From Bathynomus jamesi (taxonomy: Eukaryota; Arthropoda; Malacostraca; Isopoda; Cirolanidae): 64,000 nucleotides of DNA. The notes beneath the pieces were generated by a model. The model was given only the letters and a program-made list of their open reading frames with translations, was not told the DNA's origin and searched no databases. The DNA is taken from assembly GCA_023014485.1 (NCBI GenBank), contig JAJOZX010001734.1, positions 196,501 through 260,500 on the forward strand, in the 5' to 3' direction. Positions 30,784 through 42,203 of the stretch are shown in pieces; positions within the stretch are counted from its first letter, which is position 1; the number at the start of each line of letters is the position of its first letter. Position numbers and translations under genes: made by a program.

Positions 30784-31029
30784 ATGGGGGACTTTAACGC
30801 ACATGTGAACTCTGAATTCTTTGTAGAATTGGGTAACATGTGCGAGTCTGCCAATTTAAGTATAAGTGATGTAGATGTATTAGGGGTAGCCACTGGTAAT
30901 TTTACATACGTTAGTAATATGAGTGGTACCACCAGGTGGATTGATCATGGTCTCACTAGTAATAATCTAAAGGATCGAATTGTTAGAGTTCATATTCTGC
31001 ATGATTTCCTTCTTATCATAGACCATTAG
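30784..31029 (+). pseudogene. LINE apurinic-type endonuclease fragment
   Basis: 81 codons starting MGDFNAHVNSEF, the GDFN motif of the exonuclease-endonuclease-phosphatase fold. It ends with WIDHGLTS and LLIIDH, equivalent to the catalytic SDH motif (S replaced here). The N-terminal Glu motif is missing. Confidence 0.75.
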
Positions 31030-32031
31030 AAATATTAATTAACGTTACCAATTTATGCGCAACACGACTTAACAAGAACTCAATAGGTAAGAATAATCGC
31101 GTCGATTGGTCCAATGTTACGATGCAGCAGAGAATAGAATACAAAGACAGAACAAGTCACATCTTTAATAATTTAGAAATTTTGCACCTTGCCTGTAATA
31201 ATCCTTGCTCAAATGATTCTCACTGTAAACTCATAGATAGGTACTATAGTAAGATAATATCCCTGGTAAGAGAAGCAGGAAGCCCCCTGAATAAATCTTA
31301 CAACTATCATACTAAGATTATTCCTAGATGGAATGATTTTATTGCCCCCCAGAAGAGGTAATCGAAAGACGCCTATGATTTGTGGTGCTTTCATGTTAGA
31401 TCCAGATTAGGACCAGTATACTTGAATATGTGTAGAAGTCGGGGTCAGTATAAAGCGGCCATAAGGCGATGCAAACAGGAAGAAGATTCTATTCGAGCAT
31501 GAAAAGCCTGTGAAGCTCGCATAAATAACGATAATAACAAATTTTGGAAATTTGTTAAGAATCAAACGGGTGTCAAAAATGTCCTCCCTCCGACAATCGA
31601 TGGGGTGTCGGGGAAGGATGAAATTGCAAAGCTGTGGAAAAACCACTATTCTAACATTCTTAACAGTGTGAGTAGGGATAATCGGATAATCTTAAGATAG
31701 AGTGCAGCGAAACGATTGTGGGAGGGACAAGGGAAAATACTTTGATATCATTTTCTGAAGTAAAGAGGTTAATTAAAGAGTTAAAGACTGGTTCTGCGTC
31801 AGGGGTTAGATGACTTATCGAATGAGCACTTAAAATATGCAAATGACGTAGTATGTCTGCATGTATCATTGCTCCTATCAGCCATGCTGGCTCATAGCTA
31901 TATCCCTGCAGAGTTCATGAGGGTATATATCTTGCCACTGGTCAAAAATAAGTAAGGTGACATTCTGTCCAGCAATAATTACAGGCCTATTGCTGTCGCT
32001 TCCTGCTTCTCGAAACTACTAGGAAAAACTC

Positions 32032-32862
32032 TTGTTATGCCGAATAAATGATTTCCTATGGACATCTAATGAGTTTGGCTTTAAAAGGTCCCACTCAAGT
32101 GACATGTGTATCTATGTACTTAAAGAAACAATATCTAAATACATTGACAGTAATTCAACTATTTATAGCTGTTTCCTACATATAAGTAAGGCATATGATA
32201 GGGTGAACCACAATATTTTATTTGCAAAACTAGAAGACAGGAAGGTTCCCATGTACATATTAAATTTATTGAAATTTTGGTATTCCCACCAATCTTTCAC
32301 TGTTAGGTGGGGCAATGTACTATCCGAGTGTTTTGTTTCCTCTTGCGGGGTGAGACAAGGCTCCTTGCTCTCCCCAATGCTGTTTAATGTGTATATCGAC
32401 GGATTAATTGCTTCACTTAATGAGGCAACAGTGGGACGTTGTATAGATAACAGAAGGATAAATAACTTAGTTTATGCCGATGATATGGTGTTAATAAGTC
32501 CCTCTGTTAAAAGGACTGGATCGGCTACTAAAGTCTGCGAAGTGTATTCGCAGAAACATGATATTCTTTTTAATGTTACTCAAACTAAGGTTATGCAATT
32601 TCATCCTAAAAGCTGTAATCAGCCAGCTGATATAAGGTTTAAAATGAATGGTGAAGTAATTGAGGAAGTACAAGAGTTTAAGTATTTGGGTCAAACTATT
32701 ACCAGCTCCTTGAGTGATGACTCGGATATAAGAAAACAATCTGGAAGCCTGTGTGCTGAAGCGAATATGACCATAAGGAACTTTCGATTCTGTACAAGTG
32801 AAGCTAAGACACTCTCTTTCGTACTTTCTGCAGTAATATATACGGACAGCAACTGTGGGTAA
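32032..32862 (+). pseudogene. LINE reverse transcriptase, copy 1
   Basis: 276-residue frame with the RT motifs in order: FGFKRSHSSDMCIYVLKE, SKAYDRVNHNILFAKL (Asp of motif A), SCGVRQGSLLSPMLFNVYID (motif B) and NNLVYADDMVLISPS (YADD catalytic box), then EFKYLGQTI. The thumb and C-terminus are cut off by stops. It makes cDNA at a nicked target in intact elements. The 5' RT motifs lie in another frame upstream (31960-32030). Confidence 0.85.
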
Positions 32863-33175
32863 ATTATAAAAAAGGTTTTGGCAGAACTCTAAATTTGCTG
32901 TACAACAGGTCTTTAGGACTCTTACATAAATTACCCCCCGAGATGCTCAGCTTCGCAAATGTTTGCCACCCGCAATGTCCCGAGCTTCCTGGAGGTAACA
33001 AGACGTTCTCAACATAGTCTAATGCAAAGAATTAAAAAATTAACCTACCCGATCATCCAAGCTATCCAAGAATCCTGCCATTTACCCTCTAAGCTATGGA
33101 CTTCTTGGTACGAAAACGTCTGTCTGTAGCTCCACTTAACTTCGACATTACAGTATTATTTCTAATCAATTGTAT

Positions 33176-33698
33176 ATATTTCTATCCTTAGGTTAAGTCT
33201 TGATATTTCGTTTAAACTAACGAAAAAATCTAAATCCGTTTTGAACGGATTCAAAACAACGGAATCGAGTTGAAAAAGATCTTTGCTCATGTTAGACAAG
33301 AAGGGTAGAGTGCTAAAACTTTGATAGTGTCTCCTTATAAATTTGTATGCTTCTCTTACAATTTTAATTTTTCAATTTATTTTTATATATTTTTTTAATA
33401 TTTTTTTGACCTACTGTATATATCATTCAAGCATTAACTATAAAATTGGTTGTAAACAATCTATTTGATCTTGTGTTGAATTCGGGCAAAGTTCTAAAAT
33501 TGGTAGTTTTCATTACAAATTTGTATGCTCCTCCCACAATTTTTATTTCTACATTTACTATATATATATATATATATATTTTTTTTTTGCAACCTGTATA
33601 CAGTCTTGAACTCTGTATTTATTTCAGTGTTCCTGAGATGTCATTAGACGAAAGCGCTTGACCACCACTCTGTGTTTCCTTTCCTTCGTGGTTTTATT

Positions 33699-33702
<4 letters not shown>
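33176..33702 (+). mobile_element. Penelope-like 3' end (UTR only) with an internal duplication
   Basis: The end region 33590-33702 (AGACGAAAGCGCTTGACC...CTTTCCTTCGTGG) parallels the 3' UTR at 7695-7770. A hammerhead-like core sits at 33633-33653 and a (TA)n tract follows at 33703, as at the first copy. Upstream, 33290-33380 and 33475-33560 are a diverged tandem pair (TAAATTTGTATGCTCCTCCC). No coding part remains. Confidence 0.6.
33625..33665 (+). ncRNA. Hammerhead-like core, degenerate
   Basis: CTGA-GA (33633-33638, lacking one core base), stem GTC/GAC (33640-33642 with 33647-33649), GAAA (33650-33653), then palindromic AAGCGCTT. Layout as at 7697, but decayed. Confidence 0.35.

Positions 33703-33751
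<49 letters not shown>
33703..33751. repeat. (TA)n microsatellite
   Basis: Directly follows the Penelope-like 3' UTR. A shorter TA run lies at 33557-33580. Confidence 0.95.
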
Positions 33752-33752
<1 letters not shown>

Positions 33753-33754
33753 CC

Positions 33755-34019
33755 ATATATTTATTTATGTCTTATACAGTATATTTTCCTGTATAATAAA
33801 CGAAGTGTGTAGATCTGTTTCATTTATCCTTTTACGCCGTGTATATCTATATTTTGCACATTAATATGGGCGCATTTGCGTAGGTAATTGTATGTTCATT
33901 ATAATATTATAATTTTTCAGACCAACAAAGACCCTACGATCCACTTCTGGCTGGTCTACACAACTGTGTTTGTAACTGTGTATTGCACATGTCCTCCGTG
34001 GTGGCGGAGGGGAGACACA
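33755..34019. other. Spacer, partly LINE 3' UTR
   Basis: Nothing coding. The right part is probably the 3' UTR of the minus-strand LINE ending at 34064. Confidence 0.4.
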
Positions 34020-35600
34020 ATTTTACGTAGGTTCCGAAGAACAAAAGCCTTAATTTTATTACCTTAAACTATATCCACTCTATCAACATATACGTCTAAT
34101 TGATTTTTAAACATGTTTATAGACATCCTGCTAATTACTTCTATCGGCAAGGTATTCCAGCTATTTGCTATTATATGCGTAAAAAAGTTTTTGGCAATTG
34201 CTACCTCGAACCTTCTACTTGTTAGCTTACACCCGTTATTTCTAGTTCTACTATATTGTGATATTTCGAAAAAGCTATCTCTATTTACGCTATCGAACCC
34301 ATTTATAATTTTAAAAACCTGGATTTGATCACCTCTTAGCCTCCTAGTCTCGAGTGTAGTCAATTTTAACTCCTTAAGCCTATCTTCGTACGACTTTGAC
34401 CTAAGCGAAGGAATTATCTCATTTGGTCGTCTTTGAACTCTTGATTTTGTCTATATCTTTGCGCATATACGGATTTCAGAATTGGATCGCTTACTCCAAA
34501 TGGGGTCTAAATAATGATTTTTAAAGAGGAACAATAATATCGCGCGATTTGTACTCAAAATTCCTAGCTATAAAAACTAGCACCTTCTTCGCATTATTAA
34601 CCGCTGCTGTACTGTGTTCCGCCACTTTTAAATTACCAGTGACTATAACTCCTAAATCTTTTTCCTGTTCTACGTTTGCCAACTCCTTCCCTGACAAACT
34701 ATACGCAAAATTACCGTTATGCGAACCTATATGCAAAATTTGCACTTATCGACGTTAAATCTCATTTGCCATGTGACTGACCAATCTACGATTTTCAGAT
34801 TTTCCTGGATTTTACCTCGATCTTCGTCATTAATCGCCCTACCCCCCAACTTCATGTCATCCGCAAACTTTGAAACTGTACTGACTAGGCCGACATCTAA
34901 ATCGTTAATATATATATAAGAAAAAGCAAGGGTCCCATTAGAGAACCCTGAGGAATCCCGCTCGCTACATTAGCCCACAACGACTCCGCTCCATCAAACG
35001 ACCACCCTCTGTTTCCTACCTCGCAACCACTCTTCTATCCAATTTATTACTACACCCCTGATCCCATGAGCCTTAGTTTTTTCAACGAGTCTTTTGTGCG
35101 GTACGGTGTCAAACGCTTTTTGAAAATCTAAATACACTACATCTACCACCCGATGACTATCGTAAACTTTAACCATGCTTTGGAAAAATTCTAAAAGATT
35201 AGTTAAGCAATATTTGTTTCGCCTAAAATCGTGCTGCGTATTTCTAATCAAGTTACGCAATTCTAAGTGTTCCACTATACGATCTCTAATTATTGATTCC
35301 AGTAGCTTACCTACAGCAGACGTTAACTGATTGGCTTATAATTTCGTGGCGCACCTTTATCGCTTTTCTTAAAAATAGGTGTTACATTTGCTAACTTGAA
35401 ATTACCTAGTACGCACCCATCAGAATTAGACGCATTAAAAATCTTTGTTAACGGTACAACAATGCTTTCTTTTAAATCTTTTATTTGTATGGGATATATG
35501 GAATCCGACCCCCGTGATTTAAGCATTTTTTTTACAAATATAGTGCAGTACTTTCCTTTCAATAACATGTCATTATTTAGTAAATGCCATGATTTTGTGT
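34020..35600 (-). mobile_element. CR1-like LINE, RT to C-terminus, degenerate
   Basis: Minus-strand frames in order from 35.6 kb down: SDSIYPIQIKDLKESIVVPL and NFKLANVTPIFKK (35570-35330), the RT core with VVYLDFQKAFDTVPHKRL and INWIEEWLRGRK (35275-34994), then SGKELANVEQEKDLGV (34745-34521), and the C-terminal GDQIQVFKIINGFDSV with FFTHIIANSWNTLP (34363-34064). Frames shift between blocks and the YADD region is not intact. Transposition-dead. Confidence 0.8.
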
Positions 35601-35801
35601 GTGTGGTGTGTGTGTGTGTGTTTAAACCATATACGACTGGCTGTGCTGTCATATGTATGTGTAAATACCATGACTACCATGACTGTGTGTATTCCTAAGC
35701 CATATACGACTGGCTGGGTTCTGAAACCATCCAGCAAGTTCAGAGAAGGGTACATTTTACTTCAAGAACTTGTTTTGAAAGGAGGTGTCACTCCAGTTAC
35801 C

Positions 35802-35804
<3 letters not shown>
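35585..35804. repeat. GT-rich tract and duplicated CATATACGACTGGCTG
   Basis: A GT-rich run (35595-35620), then ACCATATACGACTGGCTG at 35626 and again at 35700; a relative (GGCGACTGGCTGTGTC) appears at 36342. No gene. Confidence 0.5.
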
Positions 35805-35840
<36 letters not shown>

Positions 35841-35844
<4 letters not shown>

Positions 35845-36297
35845 TTTAACTGCAATGACCACGCAGTATATAAATGAATAGAAACGACGTAAATAAGGAG
35901 CGTCTCTGCACACGGGGAAGAGAAATAACGAATAAATGAAAAATGAGGCGAACCGCCCGGGAATCGAACCCAGGGCCTTCCAATTGCCGGTTGGATGCGC
36001 TACCATTACACTACGGACCTCGATCAATCATAAATCGAAATTCTCCTACATAGGGCAGAAACCAATGCCCTGAGAGGGCACCCTCGCAAATCGTGAATAT
36101 GTGCATTTAACTGCAATGACCACGCAGTATATAAATGAATAGAAACAACGTAAATAAACCGCCCTGGGAATCTCACCCAGGGCCTTCCAATTGGAAGGCC
36201 CTGGGTTCGATTCCCCGGCGGTTCGCCTCATTTTTCATTTATTCGTTATTTCTCTTCCCCGTGTGCAGAGACGCTCCTTATTTACGTCGTTTCTATT
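35841..36297. mobile_element. tRNA-derived SINE copies forming an inverted pair
   Basis: A full minus-strand copy (about 36095-35841) has a tRNA-like head at 36021-35945: A box TAGTGTAATGGTAGC, B box GGTTCGATTCC. A second, shortened minus copy (36100-36194) meets a plus copy (36195-36297) at the exact palindrome centre CCAATTGG. Body sequence (CATTTTTCATTTATTCG, CGTCGTTTCTATTCAT) is shared with the array at 56.0-56.8 kb. (TA)n lies at both outer ends. Confidence 0.85.
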
Positions 36298-37427
36298 CAT
36301 ATATATAATTATATATATATATATATATATATGTCTCTAAACTAAGGCGACTGGCTGTGTCTCCAGGGCATGGCTGGATTCTAAGTCACTGGCTTTGAGC
36401 TGAAGCCGTAGAGGATGGCTAGAGAAGGATTGAAAATGCTCCGAGGAATGCCAGCGGTCGGATCTATCTCTTCTCTCTCTCTATCTCTCGCCTCTCAATA
36501 AAGACTTGTGCTTCATTACTCTTCAAATACATACATGTTAGGGTAGGCTCTCTCTCTCTTCTTCTCCCTCTCTCTCTTCCTTTCCTCCTGCTTCTTCTAC
36601 TATCATCCCTTTCCCGCCTTTTGGGTACCATCCCTTACTCCTCTTTGGGCCTTGGCTTTGGGAAACTATCCCCCATCCTCCTTTGGGGTCTTGGCTTTGG
36701 GTTCCTTGGATGACCACCACCCTTTACCCTACCCCCCTCGGCATTTTTAATATGAACTTTAGCGGTCACCCTCACCCCCCTTACCCCCATTCAACATTTT
36801 TTAATATGAACTTTAGAGGTCACTCGATATTTTGGAAAACACACTACTGCTTTAGTGGTTTCTTATACGTTACAAACACAAAATAACGTTATCCACATCG
36901 CCAACTTTTGTTTAACTAATTTCTGTTCAATTCCTACTTGTTCTTTCGGACCTGTACTCATTTTGTTACTTGGAAATTTCATCAACACTCTAGTAACGTA
37001 ACCTTACCTATCCTTTGCTATGATAACTTAACCTAACTTAATCTGAAAGTCGTTAGTCCGATTAGGACTTACTGTCGTCAGTATAGATTATGTTACGTTA
37101 GCAAATGTTAAGTTAAGTTAGGTCGGATTAGATTATTAATTTGGATGAAATTTCTCGTCGACGAAATATATTTTATTTGATTCCGAAAATTTTTGGACCT
37201 GAAGACCTTCGGTCGACAGGGAATTCCATCGACATTCTAATAACCTAACCTAACTTAATATAACCATAAATAAACAGGCAGATAAAATGTCACTTTGATA
37301 GAATGTCGTTAACCCGAAATTTTGCAGTGTGAAAACATTCCTAAAGTATTTTCAAAATTCATAAAACCACATATCTGCTATAAAAAAAATAGTATTAATA
37401 AACCGCCATTCTCAATGGGCACATTTT
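36298..37427. other. No gene; (TA)n and pyrimidine-rich tracts
   Basis: TA run to 36331, CT-rich 36465-36600, and direct repeats of TTTTTAATATGAACTTTAG (36745, 36800). AACCTAACC-type motifs around 36998-37040 and 37235-37255 are scattered, not an array. Confidence 0.5.
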
Positions 37428-37630
37428 GGATCACCTGAAGATCCGTCACCCCAGCCTTTTTTAGTTAGCTTTATAATGCTAACTAACGAAAAAATCACGA
37501 CCTAACCTAACCACTCGTTAGGTTAACTGTACGCCCTTGACGATTGGTTAGGTTAGGTCGTGATATTTTCGTTAGTTCGCCTTATAAAGCTAACTAAAAA
37601 AGGCTGGGGTGACGGATCTTCAGGTGATCC
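37428..37630. mobile_element. Palindromic foldback MITE, about 203 bp
   Basis: The left arm (GGATCACCTGAAGATCCGTC-ACCCCAGCCTTTTTTAGTTA..., 37428 to about 37510) is an almost perfect inverted copy of the right arm (about 37545-37630). The spacer is short. The external flanks ACATTTT/CACATTTT look similar but give no clear target duplication. The superfamily is unknown. Confidence 0.75.
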
Positions 37631-39329
37631 CACATTTTTAATTTATTTGAATTTTAACGGTGGAGCATTCATATTAGCGTTGTTATTATGTTTACACTTT
37701 ATCCTTCCAGACTTTAGCAAGATAAAAGAATCCCATTTGAAAGAAAAAGTCCCCAATTAATTTCAATGACCAATAAAAAATATATAACGAAAAGCACTCG
37801 GTTCACTAACATTTAACCGCTCTTTTTACTACATTTTCTGCAAAGTCATTAATTTTGTTAACAAAGAACAAACGCGGTAATGACATTTATCTTATAAAAT
37901 ACTTCCATAAGCAAATTTAACTTATAGAGATGGCCGTAAAATCAATGAGGATATCTTGTAACGCAAAATGGAGGCTAAAAAGTTTACGTTATAAGGAAGT
38001 TATCGAGTTCAGTTAAGCTCTTGGTGAATCTATTCAAATTTAATGGGTTTAATACGAGTTCTCAAAGAGATTCCCTAATTTTATAACGTTTTTTCCATGG
38101 TGTAAAAGTTAATTCATAAATAAGAGAATAGGCTAATACGCGACCCAAAATTGGATTTGCGTGGAAGGTTTTTAAAATTTGAGTAATGTAGGCGTATAAT
38201 TTTTCATCACTTAGAGATAGTTTTACCAAATTATATCTATTAATTTGGGTTCCTCATTCGATTTGGGTTCCTCGCAAAATGAGATAAAACTATTTTAACT
38301 GTAAACATTAAAAACTTAAAAATTAATCGAATTTTATTGTCAATATTTCCTTTTCTATAATTAAATTTACGTTTATTTGCGAATGAAGAGCATCTCTGAA
38401 AGAAGTAAAATAAATAATAAATCGCATTAGGAATTTCTTATTTATTAATTTAAATAATGATTTACTGCAAAATGCTAATAATAAAATTATAATGTAAACT
38501 CGATAAGTATCTGCAATGTAAGACGAACGACAGAGAGAGAGAGAGAGAGAGAGAGAGCATAAATATAGCCAATCAGTCATTTTTTTTCTAACTTTATTAT
38601 TATATGATAATAATAACAGCAAGAAATTTTAATCTGCTTCATTTTATTCCAGCACCTGGACCATAATCACATAAAAATATTTAGACTTCTCTCAAGACAT
38701 ATCTACACATATATATTTGTATTCTTCGTTTACCGAAAGAACCTGAGATGGCTAACAAATGGCTCAGAGCCATTAAGAGAGCTCTATAACTTCACACCAT
38801 CTGAACATACTGTAGTAAAGTGTGTAACTGTTTTAGCTTCTATGTAACTATATGTAAGCCTAACATTAATGTTGTTGTTGTTGTTGTTGTTGTTAAGCCA
38901 ATCAGCCCACCTTGATCGAGCAAGCCGGCGTCACGCAGGTAACCGATCGCCCTCTCCGGAGTGGACCAGAGGTTCAGCGCTCTAGTGATGTTGTGTTGTG
39001 TTCGTTGTTTTGCTTGAGCGGTACAGTCATAATGTGTTCAATTGTTTGTGGTGTGTCTTGGTACAGATGGCAGGTGTCGTCTGTGGAGTTGTCTAGTCTG
39101 TGTTTATATGTCCGTAAGTTGGGGTGTTGTTCACATCAGAATCGTGCTAAGTTAACTCGATCCGATCTGCTCAGGCTGATCTCTGACCTGTTAATGACTG
39201 ACGGCTACGCACCTAGGACCGCATTCGAACCGAGTCGTGTCAGTGCTTTGTGGGTTAGGTGTGTGTGTGTGTGTTTTCTGTACTGTGTGATGTCTGTGGG
39301 GCGTGGTATGGAATGGAGTATTTGATTAT
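37631..39329. other. Mostly unique AT-rich DNA with small microsatellites
   Basis: (GA)n at 38531-38558 and (GTT)n at 38871-38895. From 38895 to 39250 the base composition is more balanced, with a 137-codon plus frame (38912-39325) lacking recognisable homology. I see no supported gene. Confidence 0.5.
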
Positions 39330-39655
39330 AATGTCTCTCTGGTGTTACCTTAGTAGTATGATGGCAAAAGGTATGAAGAAGTTGGGGTTCTCTGAAATCC
39401 TGCCCCTGGAGGGGCCCCATGAAGGCCTTCGCCTTCGTTATGAGGGGGCCCCCTTACTTAATGAAGGGTAATTGCCCCTTGAGGGCCCCTTGTGGGGCCC
39501 CATCCTCCTTGAAAAAAAAAAATAAATAAATTTAAAAAAAAAATTAGCCTCGCCTTTGTCTTTGGGGAGAAAAAAAAATTCGTTTTCACCTTCATTCAAA
39601 AAAAATAAAAAGGATTCGTCTTCACCTTCCTTCAAAAGAATATCCGTACCATCGA
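39330..39655 (+). repeat. Interspersed repeat, inverted copy at 57.3-57.7 kb (LINE 3'-end-like)
   Basis: GATGGCAAAAGGTATGAAGA, GAAATCCTGCCCCTGGAGGG, TGAAGGCCTTCGCCTTCGTT and GAGGGCCCCTTG recur in reverse at 57690-57390. The copy at 57 kb directly follows a minus-strand LINE RT, so this is probably that LINE's 3' UTR and the present copy is severely 5' truncated. Poly-A-like tracts occur at 39511-39570. Confidence 0.7.
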
Positions 39656-40999
39656 TTTAAAATAGTATAGAGTTCTGCAACAGATTATTTACATATTTAC
39701 TGATGCGTCTTACCAACATGTTTTATCCACGACAAATATATAGTTCATATATCATAGAGAAATACGCAATAAAGGGATAAAAAACATAAATAACGATGAA
39801 CGCAATATGCTTAAAAGATTAGTTGATCTGACCGATGCATCGCTTAAGATAATCTAGGAGAGCATCTTCACTAGGTTTTCACATCATCTATAGTTCATGT
39901 TTTAAAAACTGTTTACCTATGAACCACTTAATGTTTGACAATCATGATGCCTAAAAACATTTTGATTGCAGAAATGTAGGATGCACTCAGGGTATTGCTC
40001 TCAAATTATTAGTAATCATCTTAATTCTGATGAAGCTAAACGTATGTCATTCAGGCGTATAGTTAATTTGTGGGGCTGGAATGTCACTAACGTAGTTCAA
40101 AGTAATTCAATCGGATCCTTTTAAAGAGGTCAACTGCTTATTTTGTGTTAAATCCCCGTTAGAAACATTTATATCGCATAAAAGTATTGTCGAATTTCAC
40201 GCGGAACCAGTTCTCTTTACTTTTAAATTTACGCTTTATCTTTAAAGTTCTCTATTTCCTTCCAATCTCTCTCCTATGCTATGTTTTAAAACTTTTACCT
40301 ATCTTTTTTAATTTTCGTACATTTTATCAGAGCTGCCTAAACAGACATTCTCGTATAAGTTGTTGTGTGTAGTCTTTTGTGCCCATTGCAATATTACATA
40401 TTTTTATCATTTGTTTTCGTTTGTGCAATAACCTCAGCAAAATAACGACATTGTAACGAGCTAGAAGATTTCAACATGCGACACATCGGTACATGTATAG
40501 GCTTCATCTGAAATTTGACAATGAGAAGATAAGCATCCAACTTATTCATGTAGACATTTTAATTTTTCATACTAAGTGAATGTACTGTATAACTAACAAG
40601 CTTTTCAAACGCTTGCTGGAAGATTAAAATCTTGATTATAAAATGTCTTAAAATAATATTGGTTGTCTTAGCGTCATTACCGAATGTGGAACGCATCATG
40701 CGCTTATACGGATCTGTAGGTACTTATTTGAATGGCATGTATTGCACAGAGCGATGATGGTGTCTACACTATTAATCCTTTATATTCCAAATTATTGTTT
40801 TGACCGAAAAATTTTAACATTTTAAAAATGGTAAAAAAAGGTATGGAAACGAAACTTTGCTTAGAAATAACTAATTACACTAGAAATTATATGGCGCCAA
40901 TGACGCTGTCAAGTAATAAGAGGCATTAACATAACTTTGGTACTTTGAATGGTACAAATAATAACAATATTTGGCTTTTGCTAAACACAAGGGTGGACC
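39656..40999. other. AT-rich stretch, nothing recognised
   Basis: No ORF above 61 codons and no repeat family that I can name. A segment near 39840-40150 (GTTTTCACATCATCTATAG) is weakly Penelope-like in reading, not supported further. Confidence 0.5.
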
Positions 41000-41635
41000 C
41001 AGTGGCGGTCCTAGTTTACATGACGCCCTGGGCGAACCTCACCTTCAGCGCACCCCCCCCCCTGTTCGCCAACACACACACATTCGAATCCCCCCAAAAT
41101 AAAGGACAGACATAACTCTTTCACAAAATAACTTTTTATTGGACTAATTGTTGGAACTTCAGAACCAAAACAAAGACTCAAATTTCTGAATTTTACAAAT
41201 CCTTCATCACGTAAATAGAATAACTCACTTAAGAGAATGTAATTATGATACTATGAACAGGAAAAATACAAATTAAATTGCACAACTGCCATAAATAAAC
41301 TAGAGAATCAAATTTCTAAATTGTACAAATGCTCTATCACATAAATAGAATAAGACACTTAAGAGAGGGTAATTATTATGCTACACTTTGAACAAGAAAC
41401 AAAATAAATTGCACCATAGCACAACTGCCATCTAAAGCCTGACTCTTCTTACCTTCCTTGATGCAAAGTCATTGATCTTTTATTATTTATTTTATTTTAT
41501 TTTTTATTTTTATTTATTTCTTTATTTATTTATTCTTATTTTTATTTTTATTTTTTTTGCAGGCGCTCATGCCGCCCCTCCACAAATGCCGCCCTGTGCG
41601 GCTGCCCATATTGCCCATATGAGGAACCGCCACTG
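41000..41635. mobile_element. hAT-type MITE, 636 bp, perfect 8-bp target duplication
   Basis: Termini CAGTGGCGGTCCTAG and, inverted, CAGTGGCGGTTCCTC. GGTGGACC stands on both sides (40992-40999 and 41636-41643). The interior holds a diverged tandem duplication (about 41165-41300 and 41305-41435) and a T-rich tract (41478-41552). No transposase. C-run at 41051-41061. Confidence 0.95.
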
Positions 41636-41643
41636 GGTGGACC

Positions 41644-42203
41644 ATAGTGCTTCGATTCATTAAGGTAGTTTTGGCGTTTGTTAAACGTAATGGGGTCTCA
41701 CACTTTCTGCATTACAGACGAGAGTACCCTTCATATAGTTTCTGCATCTCTTTTTGGATTCTAAATGTTCAGAGTAATGTCCAAAACTATCAGATGTTGC
41801 TATACAATCAATTTTATACTCAGGTGCCATAAGCCACCATTGAATCTAGTCTGAGGAAAATACATATACTTTTTGTTGATGGGGCCATGTGGAATCGCCG
41901 GCACACAAATAGATTAATACTGAGACTAAGTTTGCGTCATTAATAAGCTGTGGAGGAAAATACCGTGCATTATTAATGACAGGTGTGTAAATATACAACT
42001 TTTATTCCCCATAACTAATATAATGAAGGTTGTTAGAATGAAAAGCAATCTAACACAAAACAAGAAATTTATTATCAGTAAAAATACATACACAGAAAAT
42101 GGTTAAACGTGCATGGCAAACAGGAGTACAAAGAACGTATAATAAAAAGGTGTAACAGGCACATACATAGTTTAAATACTGGTAAGCATTACAAGGTAAG
42201 CAT
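41644..42203. other. No gene recognised
   Basis: Flank between the hAT MITE and the 3' end of polymerase copy 2. AT-rich; longest frame 61 codons. Confidence 0.5.

Larger units (their letters stand above)
30745..33175 (+). mobile_element. LINE (APE-type endonuclease plus RT), degenerate copy 1
   Basis: Order: endonuclease C-terminus (30784-31029), a linker readable in several frames (31122-31700: RYYSKIISLVREAG, GQYKAAIRRCKQE, FWKFVKNQTGVKN) and an RT (32032-32862). The 3' part (32880-33175) matches a second copy at 50930-52190. Clade is CR1/L2-like by general appearance, not resolved. Many stops and frameshifts; no ORF1. Confidence 0.8.

Noticed and set aside
35945..36021. Functional tRNA genes in the SINE arrays
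   Set aside because: Acceptor strands mismatch from the fifth pair and heads are linked to a repeated SINE body.
36998..37560. AACCTAACC/GGTTAGG motifs as interstitial telomere repeat
   Set aside because: Only two units in a row at any place; the motif is part of the palindromic MITE or scattered, not a (TTAGG)n array.
38912..39325. 137-codon plus ORF
   Set aside because: Composition partly from GT repeats, no recognisable domain, start and end not conserved with any neighbour.
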